A stretch of DNA of 45,163 nt from Alcanivorax nanhaiticus. Its GTDB lineage: Bacteria; Pseudomonadota; Gammaproteobacteria; Pseudomonadales; Alcanivoracaceae. The stretch's first letter is position 1. Each line of letters begins with the position of its first letter. Location: positions 1 to 45,163 of the forward strand of contig NZ_ARXV01000022.1 in the NCBI RefSeq assembly GCF_000756665.1. The letters run 5' to 3'. The notes beneath the pieces were generated by a model. The model did not search any database. It saw nothing but the letters and a program-made list of their open reading frames with translations, and was not told the origin of the DNA. The translations under genes and the position numbers were made by a program. Positions 22,382-30,541 of this stretch are shown one piece after another.

Positions 22382-23374
22382 ATGCAGCTGTTGTTTCGAT
22401 TTTCTTTCGTTGTTTTGCTGTTTGCTTGCGCGCCGTATGTCTCTCATGCCTCCACGGTGGGGTTTTCCTGGGATAACGATCTTTTTGTGGGCTCCGATGG
22501 TCAATACACCAATGGTGTGCGGGCCAGCTGGGTTGGGGACGGTCAGGATCATTGTGCGGACCGCCAAGGCGTTACCTGCTCGTTGGCGAGGGCGCTCTCT
22601 CCTTTGCCTGGTGTCCGGCTCAACGGTGAACGTCATGCGCTAACGCTCAGTCTCGAGCAGGTCATGATTACGCCTTCCGATATCAGTCGCGAAGCGCCCA
22701 ATTATCAGGATCTGCCCTATGTGGGCTATACCAATCTTGAAGCAGGCTTGTTCAGCTGGGATCAGCATGGGCTGATTGGCTATGGCATGCGGGTTGGTGT
22801 GGTGGGGAAGGACTCTGGTGCCGAGCAAAGCCAGAAACTGGTGCATCGGATCACCGGCTCCACGGCCCCACAGGGTTGGGATGAGCAGCTGGGTCCGGAG
22901 GTGATCGGTGGGCTCTATTTTCTACATGCCCGGCGTGCATGGCAGGGTGAGTTGGGCAACACCTTGCAAAGCGAGCTTGGCTACGCCTGGGGAGTCGATG
23001 CCAATAACTTTCATGGTACGGCTTCCGCCGGCGGTTTTGTCCGGATTGGTCAGAACCTGCCGAGAAACTTTATTCCGGATTACGCCGGGATCGGAACGGC
23101 AGGTTCGCTGGTTGGCCTCTTCGATGGTTCCGGTTTTGGCTGGGAAATGTTTTTTGCCAGTTTCGGCGAGTGGATTGGCTATTCCTATCTCGAGGAGAAC
23201 AGCGGCCTTTACGATGTGGAGGCCCGAGATGGCGTACTCGGCCTGGTGCTTGGCGGCGGTGTGCACTGGGACCGTTTTTCTTTCACGCTGACCCTGCAAG
23301 GGTCCAGTTCGCCACTGCGCAACAGCGATGATCCCCTCAGCTTTGGCAATATGTCGTTCATGTGGAAGATCTAA
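22382..23374 (+). CDS. LpxR-like outer-membrane lipid A deacylase family protein
   Basis: This 330-residue outer-membrane beta-barrel has a signal peptide of about 23 residues ending SHA. The mature N-terminus GFSWDNDLFVGSDGQYTNG contains the Asn-Asp pair and Asp/Tyr pattern conserved in LpxR and DUF2219 proteins. Family members remove the 3'-acyloxyacyl group of lipid A; the His and Ser of the active site should lie further on but I cannot assign them with certainty. The end MSFMWKI gives the aromatic pattern of a last barrel strand. It stands alone, with a heptad palindrome before it and a REP pair after it. Confidence 0.8.
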   Translation: MQLLFRFSFVVLLFACAPYVSHASTVGFSWDNDLFVGSDGQYTNGVRASWVGDGQDHCADRQGVTCSLARALSPLPGVRLNGERHALTLSLEQVMITPSDISREAPNYQDLPYVGYTNLEAGLFSWDQHGLIGYGMRVGVVGKDSGAEQSQKLVHRITGSTAPQGWDEQLGPEVIGGLYFLHARRAWQGELGNTLQSELGYAWGVDANNFHGTASAGGFVRIGQNLPRNFIPDYAGIGTAGSLVGLFDGSGFGWEMFFASFGEWIGYSYLEENSGLYDVEARDGVLGLVLGGGVHWDRFSFTLTLQGSSSPLRNSDDPLSFGNMSFMWKI

Positions 23375-23448
23375 CCAGCTACGAGCTACGCTCGATTGGA
23401 TAGGGCGATGGTGAAAAGTGCCTCTGCGGTGCTGCATTTGTTCGAGGC

Positions 23449-23546
23449 CGCAGTAGGAGCGTCGCTTGAGACGCGAACCTGAGCCCAAGCGAAGGATCTT
23501 TTTCTCGCCAAGGCTCGCATTCGCGCCTCAAGCGGCGCTCCTGCAG
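23449..23546. repeat. Inverted REP pair of a second type
   Basis: GCAGTAGGAGCGTCGCTTGAG (23449 on) is answered in inverse by CCTCAAGCGGCGCTCCTGC at the end (to 23546), with GCGAA next to each. About 45 bases lie between. The sequence differs from the REP of 4869-5280. It occupies the intergenic region 23375-23638, in which no gene is seen. Confidence 0.75.
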
Positions 23547-23638
23547 CAGGTGATCTGGAGGAGACTCAACTCGTTGAGCGAACCGTGCGAAGGGCGATCA
23601 GGCATTACCGGGCTCGACAGGTCTTGAACAAGGGGTGC

Positions 23639-24181
23639 TTACTCGTGCCCACCATCCGCCATATAACGATCCTTCAAACGCACATAATTTCCGGCTACGT
23701 AGGTCAGGAATGCCTTTTCTTCATCAGTGAGTGGGCGCGCCTGTTTGGCGGGTTGGCCGCGGTATAGATAGCCGCTTTCCAGGTGTTTTCCCGGCCCCAC
23801 CAGGGAGCCGGCGGCGACAATGACATCGTCTTCGACCACTGCGCCATCCATGATGATGGCCTGCATGCCCACCATCACCCGACTGCCAAGCGTGCAGCCA
23901 TGCAGCATGGCTTGATGGGCAATGGTGACATCATCGCCGATTGTTAGGCCATAGCCGCCGGGGTTGAAGGTGGAGTCATGGGTGATGTGCAGTACTGCAT
24001 TGTCCTGAATGCTTACCCGTGCGCCGATACGGATGTGATGCATGTCGCCGCGGATCACCGCCTTGGGCCACACTGAGCAATCGTCCCCTAGCGTTACCTC
24101 CCCGAGCACGGTGGCGTCCCTGTCTATAAATACCCTGTCCCCCAACTGCGGAACCTTGTCTTCAAAGCGGCGAATCCCCAT
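23639..24181 (-). CDS. Gamma carbonic anhydrase family protein
   Basis: This 180-residue protein has the left-handed beta-helix hexapeptide repeats of the gamma carbonic anhydrase/YrdA family (for example IDRDATVLGEVTLGDDCSVWPKAVIRGD). Three metal-binding histidines are in the usual places (NAVLHITHD and TIAHQAMLHGC). The protein forms trimers with a metal between subunits. Activity as a carbonic anhydrase is proved only in some members. Start at 24181 (MGIRRFEDK) is chosen by family length; an in-frame ATG at 24226 exists but would overlap the divergent small gene. Its place beside prlC and yheV is conserved in Pseudomonas. Confidence 0.9.
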   Translation of the reverse strand: MGIRRFEDKVPQLGDRVFIDRDATVLGEVTLGDDCSVWPKAVIRGDMHHIRIGARVSIQDNAVLHITHDSTFNPGGYGLTIGDDVTIAHQAMLHGCTLGSRVMVGMQAIIMDGAVVEDDVIVAAGSLVGPGKHLESGYLYRGQPAKQARPLTDEEKAFLTYVAGNYVRLKDRYMADGGHE

Positions 24182-24224
24182 CACTGATACACTCGATAGT
24201 CTAAATTCATGGTCAGGGAGGCGC

Positions 24225-24407
24225 ATGAGCAAGCCACCCACCCGTATACTGTTGATAGTGATGATCTTGCTTGGCGCTTTTGTGTTGAGCAAGTGGCTGA
24301 TTTTCCAGACGCTGCTGCAACCGGATGACACCGCCCGTTATCGCTTGCCGGCAGCGCCCACAGAAGCAGGACCAATACCGAATGAGCAACAACAATCCGC
24401 TGATTGA
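24225..24407 (+). CDS. Small single-helix membrane protein overlapping prlC
   Basis: This 60-residue protein has a basic N-terminus (MSKPPTR), one hydrophobic helix (about residues 8-30) and a proline-rich polar tail. GGGAGG lies just upstream of the ATG. Its last 26 bases overlap the start of prlC in another frame, so the two are probably coupled. It is divergent from the gamma carbonic anhydrase gene, with only 43 bp between. Not recognised; a membrane-linked helper of the oligopeptidase is only a guess. Confidence 0.6.
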   Translation: MSKPPTRILLIVMILLGAFVLSKWLIFQTLLQPDDTARYRLPAAPTEAGPIPNEQQQSAD

Positions 24408-26418
24408 TTACCCCGATCTTCCCCCGTTCTCGGCTATCAAGCCGGAGCATGTCCTGCCTGCTGTTGAGCAGCTGGTGGCGGATGGTCGCGCCCGAATTGA
24501 GGAAGTACTGGCGGCCGGGAAGTTCGATTACGCCCATCTGGTGCAGGCACTGGATGAAGAGGATGATCGCCTGGGCAAGGCGTTCGGTCCTGCCGGCCAC
24601 CTGAATGCCGTGGCCCAGAACGAGGCGTTGCGAAATGCCTACAACAGCTGTCTGCCGCTGCTCAGTGAATATGGCACTGAAGTGGGCCAAAACGCTGCAC
24701 TGTGCGCCGCCTATCAGTCCTTGCGCGATAGTGCCGAATGGGACTCTCTCAACGAGGCTCAGCAAAAAGACATCGAAAACACCCTGCGTGATTTCCGTTT
24801 GTCCGGGGTCGACCTGCCGGATGCCAAGAAGGCGGAATACATGGCGAACTCCAAGCGCCTGTCTGAACTCACCAGCAAGTTTTCCGACAATGTGCTGGAT
24901 GCGACCCAAGCCTGGAGCAAACACATTACTGACGAGGCAGAACTGGATGGGTTGCCCGACAGCGCCAAGGCGGGCGCAGCAGATCGCGCCAAGGCTGATG
25001 AGAAGGATGGCTGGGTGCTGACGCTGGACGCGCCGGTGTTTATCGCCGTGATGAGCCATTGCAGGAATGCAGAATTGCGCAAGGAAATGTACACGGCCTG
25101 GACCACCAAGGCTTCGGACCAGGGGCCCCATGCCGGTGAGTTCGATAACGCTGCCCTGATGGATGAAATTCTTGCCTTGCGGCACAAGCAGGCCGGGTTG
25201 CTTGGGTTCGCCAACTATGGCGAAAAATCCCTGGCCACCAAGATGGCGCGGGACGTTCAGGAAGTAACAGCGTTTCTGGAAGACCTTGCCAGACGTGCCA
25301 AGCCACAGGCGGAACAGGAGCTGGCAGAATTGAAAGCCTTTGCGGCCAGCCAGGGGGCAGAAGATTTGCAGCCTTGGGACATCGGTTTCTGGAGCGAACG
25401 CCTGCGCGAGGAGCGCTACAGCATTTCGGAAGAAGAATTGCGCCCATGGTTCCCGGCGGACACCGTAATCAACGGCATGTTTGCCATCGTTGGCAAACTG
25501 TTCGGCATCCAGTTCCGCAAGCAAGATGAGGTGGAAACCTGGCACGAGGATGTTCGCTTCTACGAGCTGGTAGACGATGACGGTTCCGTGCGTGCCGCCT
25601 TCTACCTGGACATGTATGCGCGCACCGGAAAGCGTGGCGGCGCCTGGATGGACGATGCTCGCATTCGTCGTACCCGCCCGGATGGCAGCCTGCAGACGCC
25701 GGTAGCCTACCTGACCTGTAACTTTGCCCCGCCGGCAGGTGGCAAGCCGGGCCTGCTGACGCACGATGAAGTGGTTACCCTGTTCCACGAGTTTGGTCAC
25801 GGCCTGCACCACATGCTTACCGAGCAGGATGTTTCCGGCATTTCCGGTATCAACGGTGTAGCCTGGGACGCCGTAGAACTGCCCAGCCAGTTCCTGGAAA
25901 ACTGGTGCTGGACCGAAGAAGGTATTGCGCTGATTTCCGGTCACTACGAAAGCGGCGAGCCGCTGCCAAAAGAGAAGCTGGAAAAAATGCTCGCGGCGAA
26001 AAATTTCCAGAGCGCCATGCAGATGGTTCGCCAGATTGAATTTTCGCTGTTCGACATGCGTATCCATGCAGAGTATCAGGATGGCCTTAGCATTCAGGCC
26101 ATTCTGGATGAAGTGCGTGAGCAGGTGTCGGTTATCCAGCCGCCAGCCTTCAATCGTTTCCCGAACAGCTTTGGGCATATCTTTGCCGGTGGCTACGCGG
26201 CGGGCTATTACAGCTACAAGTGGGCCGAAGTACTTTCCTCTGATGCGTTCGCTCGCTTTGAAGAGGAAGGGGAGTTCAATGAACAAACCGGTCGTGAATT
26301 CCGCAGTGCTATCCTTGCTATGGGCGGCAGTCGTGAGCCAATGGATTTGTTCAAGGCGTTCCGGGGGCGCGAACCGAGCGTGGAGCCGCTGCTGCGTCAT
26401 TCGGGAATCAATGGCTGA
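24382..26418 (+). CDS. prlC: Oligopeptidase A
   Basis: This 678-residue cytosolic zinc metallopeptidase of family M3 degrades short peptides, including cleaved signal peptides. The zinc motif HEFGH starts at residue 469 within VVTLFHEFGHGLHHML. The third ligand Glu lies about 25 residues on (WDAVELPSQFLENW). Further family segments are FAGGYAAGYYSYKW and FRGREPSVEPLLRH. The ATG at 24382 overlaps the small membrane gene. The yheV gene follows after about 140 bp. Confidence 0.96.
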   Translation: MSNNNPLIDYPDLPPFSAIKPEHVLPAVEQLVADGRARIEEVLAAGKFDYAHLVQALDEEDDRLGKAFGPAGHLNAVAQNEALRNAYNSCLPLLSEYGTEVGQNAALCAAYQSLRDSAEWDSLNEAQQKDIENTLRDFRLSGVDLPDAKKAEYMANSKRLSELTSKFSDNVLDATQAWSKHITDEAELDGLPDSAKAGAADRAKADEKDGWVLTLDAPVFIAVMSHCRNAELRKEMYTAWTTKASDQGPHAGEFDNAALMDEILALRHKQAGLLGFANYGEKSLATKMARDVQEVTAFLEDLARRAKPQAEQELAELKAFAASQGAEDLQPWDIGFWSERLREERYSISEEELRPWFPADTVINGMFAIVGKLFGIQFRKQDEVETWHEDVRFYELVDDDGSVRAAFYLDMYARTGKRGGAWMDDARIRRTRPDGSLQTPVAYLTCNFAPPAGGKPGLLTHDEVVTLFHEFGHGLHHMLTEQDVSGISGINGVAWDAVELPSQFLENWCWTEEGIALISGHYESGEPLPKEKLEKMLAAKNFQSAMQMVRQIEFSLFDMRIHAEYQDGLSIQAILDEVREQVSVIQPPAFNRFPNSFGHIFAGGYAAGYYSYKWAEVLSSDAFARFEEEGEFNEQTGREFRSAILAMGGSREPMDLFKAFRGREPSVEPLLRHSGING

Positions 26419-26556
26419 TTGTGTTTGACCCCAGAGGGCACAGAGATCACGGAGAAAAGATCCTGTGCTCCCGGTGGTGAACGTGCGAGTCGCGAAAGCC
26501 AAAACCGGGTTTTCCCTCAGTGAACTCAGTGCCCTCTGTGGTAAGAAAGGTTTTTA

Positions 26557-26751
26557 ATGAAACGTCAATTTATTGCCGGTGCCACCTGCCCGGAATGCGG
26601 GCAGATGGACAAGATCCAGCGCATCATCGATGGCGATCGCCAATGGATGGAATGTGTCAGCTGTGGAGCGAAAAAGGATCTCGACGAGAAACCCGCCGAA
26701 GCCATCGATGCCCTAGCCCAGCCGGTCAGCCTGCAGTCGCCGAAGAAATAG
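26557..26751 (+). CDS. yheV: YheV-family zinc-ribbon protein
   Basis: This 64-residue putative metal-binding protein has two CxxC pairs (CPEC and CVSC) 24 residues apart within the family pattern CPECGQMDKIQR and WMECVSCG. The function of YheV is not known. Location downstream of prlC is as in Pseudomonas. The upstream 138 bp contains no gene. Confidence 0.9.
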   Translation: MKRQFIAGATCPECGQMDKIQRIIDGDRQWMECVSCGAKKDLDEKPAEAIDALAQPVSLQSPKK

Positions 26752-26757
26752 CGGACA

Positions 26758-26850
26758 GTAACGAGGCACGAGTTTCGAGTTGCGAAAGTCAAAAGAGGGG
26801 CGGGTAACGGGTTTTGGGTTTTCGTCACTCGCGTCTCGTCACCCGAAACG
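26758..26850. repeat. Heptad palindrome after yheV
   Basis: Left arm ACGAGGC, ACGAGTT, TCGAGTT, GCGAAAG then TCAAAAG. The right arm, GGTTTTCGTCACTCGCGTCTCG and on, is its inverse with a few changes. It starts seven bases after the yheV stop and lies at the 3' side of two convergent genes. Confidence 0.8.
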
Positions 26851-26906
26851 CTTCTCTCGCTTGGCTTGCTCCGCTTGCAGGCCAGAGCCGAATAGCGCCG
26901 GTGCCT

Positions 26907-27472
26907 CTAAGCCGCCTTCCCCTCGATAAAATCCTTCCATACGCCGAATGGCGTCCAGATCTTTTCCATGTCGCGGCGGGCAACTGCTTTGTCTTCGCCC
27001 AGCTTCTCGATGCGATAGCGATACAAAACGCAGATACTCGCATGTTGGCGGCGCAGTGCACCCATACCGGGTTGTCGCCGACTTCCTTCATGGCATGGCA
27101 GAAGCGCTTGTAATCCCAGTCCGTCGGCTGCTTGAAGTCCACCGGGATGTGGATGTAGTGCAGCCCGAGTTCCTTGAGTACCAGTGCTTCATCCTCAAGG
27201 GCGTTTTCGGCGCCGTGGGGAGCAAGATTGACCACGGTGCGGAAGCCGGCTTTGGCAATGCGCTTGAACTGCTCTTCGCTGGGCTGCCCGGAGCTGGCCA
27301 ACGTGGAGCTCAGGGGAAGGAAGTTGAAAATCTGCTCGAGACTATCCGCTGATGAGCCAGGCATGAAAAGGCTGCGGGTGAAGCCGACACTGCTACGCAG
27401 GCTGTTCCAGCCGTTGAAGTAGCGAAAATCAAAAAGCTGGATCAGGGTTTTCAGTTTGCCGGGCCTTGCCAT
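26907..27472 (-). pseudogene. Phosphatase-like (DUF442/PTP-like) gene with a one-base frameshift
   Basis: Read from 27472 the frame encodes 149 residues typical of the small dual-specificity-like phosphatase family (NFLPLSSTLASSGQP, VVNLAPHGAEN, HIPVDF and the active-site loop WVHCAANMRVSAF). It then runs into an unrelated arginine-rich tail. Adding one T to the run of four T (plus-strand A 27025-27028) restores LYRYRIEKLGEDKAVARRDM, WTPFGVWKDFIEG and a stop at 26907, giving 188 residues with the expected family ending. The sequence thus has a deletion of one base in a homopolymer. It may be a true inactivation or a sequencing error. The true start may also be the ATG at 27364. The active-site loop has Cys and Arg five residues apart, a family variant. 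Confidence 0.75.
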
Positions 27473-27571
27473 GGTCAGCGTCTCTGCTGTTGCCGGGGAA
27501 TCTCCATAGTGTTGGTGCTGTGGGGGCCGGGTGCAATAAAAGAGAGAGCGACTGGCATACCGAAAGCATCA

Positions 27572-27591
27572 TGATCTGACATTTCAGATCA
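27572..27591. promoter_or_regulatory. Perfect 8-bp palindrome upstream of the phosphatase-like gene
   Basis: TGATCTGA and TCAGATCA are separated by CATT. It lies about 100 bp before the phosphatase-like start and 36 bp after the end of the DUF2218 gene (both minus strand). It may be an operator or a short transcript hairpin. No T-run follows. Confidence 0.35.
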
Positions 27592-27627
27592 GTGATGGCT
27601 CGGCAAACGTTGAAGAACGTGAAGTAC

Positions 27628-27912
27628 TCAATCGCTCCAGGGGAATACCAGGGTTTGATCTTTGGCAAAACGTTGCAGGTGATCGGTCAGCACTTGTTTC
27701 AGGGTGGATAATCTTTCAGGTTCGGCTGCGCTGATTTGCGCCGTCAGGCCACCCTCGTTGAGCGTTAGCCTGGAGTGAGAGGTTGCTGAGAAAGGGATGT
27801 ACAGCTCAGTTTCGCTGAGGGTGACGTCAAACTTGTGGCCCCAGTGACGTCCGAGGCGGGTGATCAGCCGCTGGCCCTGTTCTGTGAGAATGGTTGCTGA
27901 GGTGGTAAACAT
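27628..27912 (-). CDS. DUF2218 domain protein
   Basis: This 94-residue cytosolic protein fits the DUF2218 pattern: RLITRLGRHWGHKFDV near the start, a middle beta-rich section, then LKQVLTDHLQRFAKDQTLVFPW at the end. ATG at 27912 with GAGG about 8 bases upstream; the upstream extension to 27978 is not supported. Members often occur near iron-siderophore genes, but no such gene is seen here. Function not established. Confidence 0.75.
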   Translation of the reverse strand: MFTTSATILTEQGQRLITRLGRHWGHKFDVTLSETELYIPFSATSHSRLTLNEGGLTAQISAAEPERLSTLKQVLTDHLQRFAKDQTLVFPWSD

Positions 27913-28050
27913 GGATTGCCTCGCTGTTTTAATGCTCGTTGATGAGTCTGTCATTCTGCGCGCGATCAACGGAAACAATGAGGCCAGTGGTTGAAACAGT
28001 TATATCAGTTTTCTGAATTTATTCGGCCAGATCTCCAAACCGTACTGCAC

Positions 28051-28078
28051 AGAAAAGGGCCGCAATGGCGGCCCTTGT
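28051..28078 (-). terminator. fpr: Intrinsic terminator of fpr
   Basis: On the minus strand AAGGGCCGC and GCGGCCCTT form a perfect 9-bp stem around CATT, followed by TTCTG after the final TT. It lies 28 bp after the fpr stop. Confidence 0.8.
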
Positions 28079-28105
28079 CTGATGTGTTTGCGTGAAGCGG
28101 TTTTT

Positions 28106-28882
28106 TTACTTCTCCACAAACGCTCGCTCAATGACATACTCGCCCAGCACCCCGGCTCGGGTTTCCTTGAAACCCCAGTTATCCAGAATCTCGGTGGTGT
28201 CCTTGAGCATGGCGGGGCTACCGCACAGCATGAAGCGGTCATTTTCCAGGCTGGGCTTGGGCAGGCCCAGATCTTCAAAGATCTTGCCGCTGGTCATCAA
28301 GTCGGTCAGACGGCCCTGGTTGCGGAACGGCTCACGAGTCACGGTTGGGTAGTAGAGCAGTTTGCCCTTCACAAACTCACCAAAGAATTCGTTGTTGGGC
28401 AGTTCGTTCTCGATGATGTCCTGGTAGGCCAACTCGGACACATGGCGCACGCCGTGTGTCAGGATCACGTGGTCGTACTGATCGTACACTTCCGGATCCT
28501 TGATGATGCTCATGAACGGAGCTAGGCCGGTGCCAGTGGAGAGCAGCCACAGGTTCTTCCCTGGCAACAGGTGATCGGCCACCAGGGTGCCGGTGGGTTT
28601 GCGGCTCACATAAATCTTGTCGCCGGGCTTGATCTTCTGCAGCTGGGAAGTGAGCGGGCCGTCCGGCACCTTGATGCTGAAGAACTCGAGCTCTTCCTCA
28701 TAGTTGGCGCTGGCAATGGAATAGGCGCGCAGCAGCGGGCGGCCATTGTCCTGTTCCAGGCCAATCATGGTGAAGTGGCCATTCTTGAAACGGAAACCCG
28801 AGTCCCGGCTGGTGGTGAAGCTGAACAGGGTGTCGTTCCAGTGGCGAACGCTAGTAACGGTTTCAGTATTCAAATTAGACAT
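28106..28882 (-). CDS. fpr: Ferredoxin/flavodoxin-NADP+ reductase
   Basis: This 258-residue FAD enzyme moves electrons between NADPH and ferredoxin or flavodoxin, and takes part in the oxidative-stress and iron-sulfur response. Motifs are RAYSIAS (FAD), KVPDGPLTSQL, the NADP loop STGTGLAPFMS, and MLCGSPAM near the end. The C-terminal ending VEK with YVIERAFVEK matches the bacterial type. Divergent from a LysR gene, as in Pseudomonas, where FinR activates fpr. About 270 bp separate the two starts, with a LysR-type box between. Confidence 0.94.
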   Translation of the reverse strand: MSNLNTETVTSVRHWNDTLFSFTTSRDSGFRFKNGHFTMIGLEQDNGRPLLRAYSIASANYEEELEFFSIKVPDGPLTSQLQKIKPGDKIYVSRKPTGTLVADHLLPGKNLWLLSTGTGLAPFMSIIKDPEVYDQYDHVILTHGVRHVSELAYQDIIENELPNNEFFGEFVKGKLLYYPTVTREPFRNQGRLTDLMTSGKIFEDLGLPKPSLENDRFMLCGSPAMLKDTTEILDNWGFKETRAGVLGEYVIERAFVEK

Positions 28883-28970
28883 AGTTAAATCAGCGCTTAT
28901 TCCAAAATTCCAGTTGGTGGAAATTTAATCTATCCCTTGTTATCGGTAAAATGGGTAATTACGATTAATC

Positions 28971-28989
28971 ATATCGGGATTGCCGATAT
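28971..28989. promoter_or_regulatory. LysR-type operator between fpr and finR
   Basis: ATATCGG (28971-28977) and CCGATAT (28983-28989) form a perfect 7-bp inverted repeat with 5 bases between, fitting the T-N11-A pattern of LysR boxes. A half-site TATCGGTAA occurs at about 28941. This is the likely FinR binding site controlling fpr and finR. Confidence 0.65.
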
Positions 28990-29156
28990 AGTGGCGAGCA
29001 ACATGCTGCCGCAACTGCGCGGGTCTGTGAGGGTGTAATCGGAAGCGCCTGTTGTGCGCGCTGCCGAATTGGCCTGATGGAAATAAATGTCATAAAGATC
29101 AGTCGGTTATCGTGCTTCGGGTCGCGTGAAGCGGGATGCCGCTCCCGGAGGGAGCC

Positions 29157-30041
29157 ATGAAATTCACCCTACGCCAGCTTCAGGTTTTCCTGGCCACGGC
29201 GCATCACGAGAACATCAGCAAGGCGGCGGAAAGCTTGAGCATGAGCCAGTCCGCGGCGTCAGGGGCGCTCAAGGAGCTGGAAACGTTGTATGACGTGAAG
29301 TTCTTCGAACGGGCCGGTAAACGTCTCAAGCTTAATGAGCTGGGTCGGCAGTTCTGGCCGCGGGCGGAAGCATTGTTGGCTCAGGCGAGGGAACTGGAAT
29401 CTGACCTGCAGTCGCATCGGGATCTGGGGCGCTTGAATGTGGGTGCCACTCTCACGATTGGCAACTACCTGGCGGTGGGAATCATGGCGGAGTACATGGC
29501 CCAGCAACCCGGTGCCCGAGTCCATCTGGAAGTGGCCAATACCCGCTCCATTGTCGATCGGGTGCTGGGTTTCGAGCTCGACCTGGGGCTGATCGAAGGG
29601 GAGTTGAATCATCCAGATCTGGAACTCCTGCCCTGGCGGGAAGACGAGTTGGTGGTATTTTGCAGCCCGGAACATGCGCTGGCCGGCAAGTCGTCGCTGA
29701 CAGATAGCGATCTTCGTGCAGCCCACTGGATTGTCCGGGAATCCGGTTCCGGTACGCGTCAGACGTTTGAGCGTGCCCTGCACGGACTGGTGCCGGAGCT
29801 GGATCTGGCGTTGGAGCTGGAGCATACCGAAGCCATCAAGCGGGCAGTGGAAGCCGGGCTGGGGATCAGCTGCCTGTCTCGGGTGTGCCTGCGGGAGGCA
29901 TTTCGTCGTGGCTCATTGGTAGAGTTGGCGGTGCCGCACCGGGATTTCAGCCGGGATTTCTATTTTGTACTGCACCGTCAAAAGTATCGTAGCCAGGGAA
30001 TTGAGAGGTGGTTGGAATTATGTCGCGACTCCGCACTGTAA
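29157..30041 (+). CDS. finR: LysR-family regulator, FinR-like
   Basis: This 294-residue transcription factor has an N-terminal helix-turn-helix (residues 1-60; SKAAESLSMSQSAASGALKELE) and a periplasmic-binding-like effector domain (about 90-290). The start at 29157 (MKFTLRQLQVFLAT) has GGAGG at good spacing. Its divergent place beside fpr is the FinR arrangement of Pseudomonas, in which FinR is needed to induce the reductase under superoxide stress. The next gene starts inside its end. Confidence 0.88.
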   Translation: MKFTLRQLQVFLATAHHENISKAAESLSMSQSAASGALKELETLYDVKFFERAGKRLKLNELGRQFWPRAEALLAQARELESDLQSHRDLGRLNVGATLTIGNYLAVGIMAEYMAQQPGARVHLEVANTRSIVDRVLGFELDLGLIEGELNHPDLELLPWREDELVVFCSPEHALAGKSSLTDSDLRAAHWIVRESGSGTRQTFERALHGLVPELDLALELEHTEAIKRAVEAGLGISCLSRVCLREAFRRGSLVELAVPHRDFSRDFYFVLHRQKYRSQGIERWLELCRDSAL

Positions 30042-30541
30042 TGCGTCGGATTCTGTTGGTTGGAGGGCTGCTACTGGTTGCCGGGCTGCTGCTGCCTGAG
30101 GCGAAGGGAATCCCGGTGCAGGGTGCGGATCGTGGCGACTGGCATCCTGAAACGTTCTGGTATTACCCGTGGGGGCGATCCGGCGTACACAAGGGTGTAG
30201 ACATCTTTGCGGGCAAGGGCACACCGGTAGTGGCGAGTAGTGGTGGGCTGGTACTGTTCCGCGGCGAGTTGGCCCGTGGTGGCAAGGTGGTTCTGGCGTT
30301 GGGACCCAAATGGCGGCTTCATTATTACGCTCACCTGGATCAGCTTGCCGATACCGGCCTTTGGCTGTGGGCGGGCGACGCTGTGGGTACGGTGGGCGAC
30401 AGCGGTAATGCGGCAGGCAAGCCTCCGCACCTGCATTATTCTTTGGTAAGCCTGCTGCCGCTGCTGTGGAACGTGGATGGCGAGCCCCAGGGATGGAAGA
30501 AGATGTTCTACCTGGATCCGACACGACATTTTCATGAATAG
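30020..30541 (+). CDS. M23-family peptidase
   Basis: This 173-residue exported LytM-type protein has an N-terminal hydrophobic leader (about residues 9-27) and one M23 domain. The zinc ligands are visible: GVHKGVDIFAGKG (His, Asp) and HLHYSL (His), so it is likely active against peptidoglycan cross-links or a similar glycine-containing peptide. The start overlaps finR by 22 bases. A second ATG at 30041 overlaps the finR stop (TAATG) and may be the one used. The stop overlaps the cobS gene start. This gives a tight finR-M23-cobS chain. Confidence 0.85.
   Translation: MSRLRTVMRRILLVGGLLLVAGLLLPEAKGIPVQGADRGDWHPETFWYYPWGRSGVHKGVDIFAGKGTPVVASSGGLVLFRGELARGGKVVLALGPKWRLHYYAHLDQLADTGLWLWAGDAVGTVGDSGNAAGKPPHLHYSLVSLLPLLWNVDGEPQGWKKMFYLDPTRHFHE

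Noticed and set aside
24181..26502. A 773-residue open frame on the minus strand opposite prlC
   Set aside because: It lies wholly antisense to a well-conserved M3 peptidase and has the composition expected of the third-codon-position mirror; no family motif.
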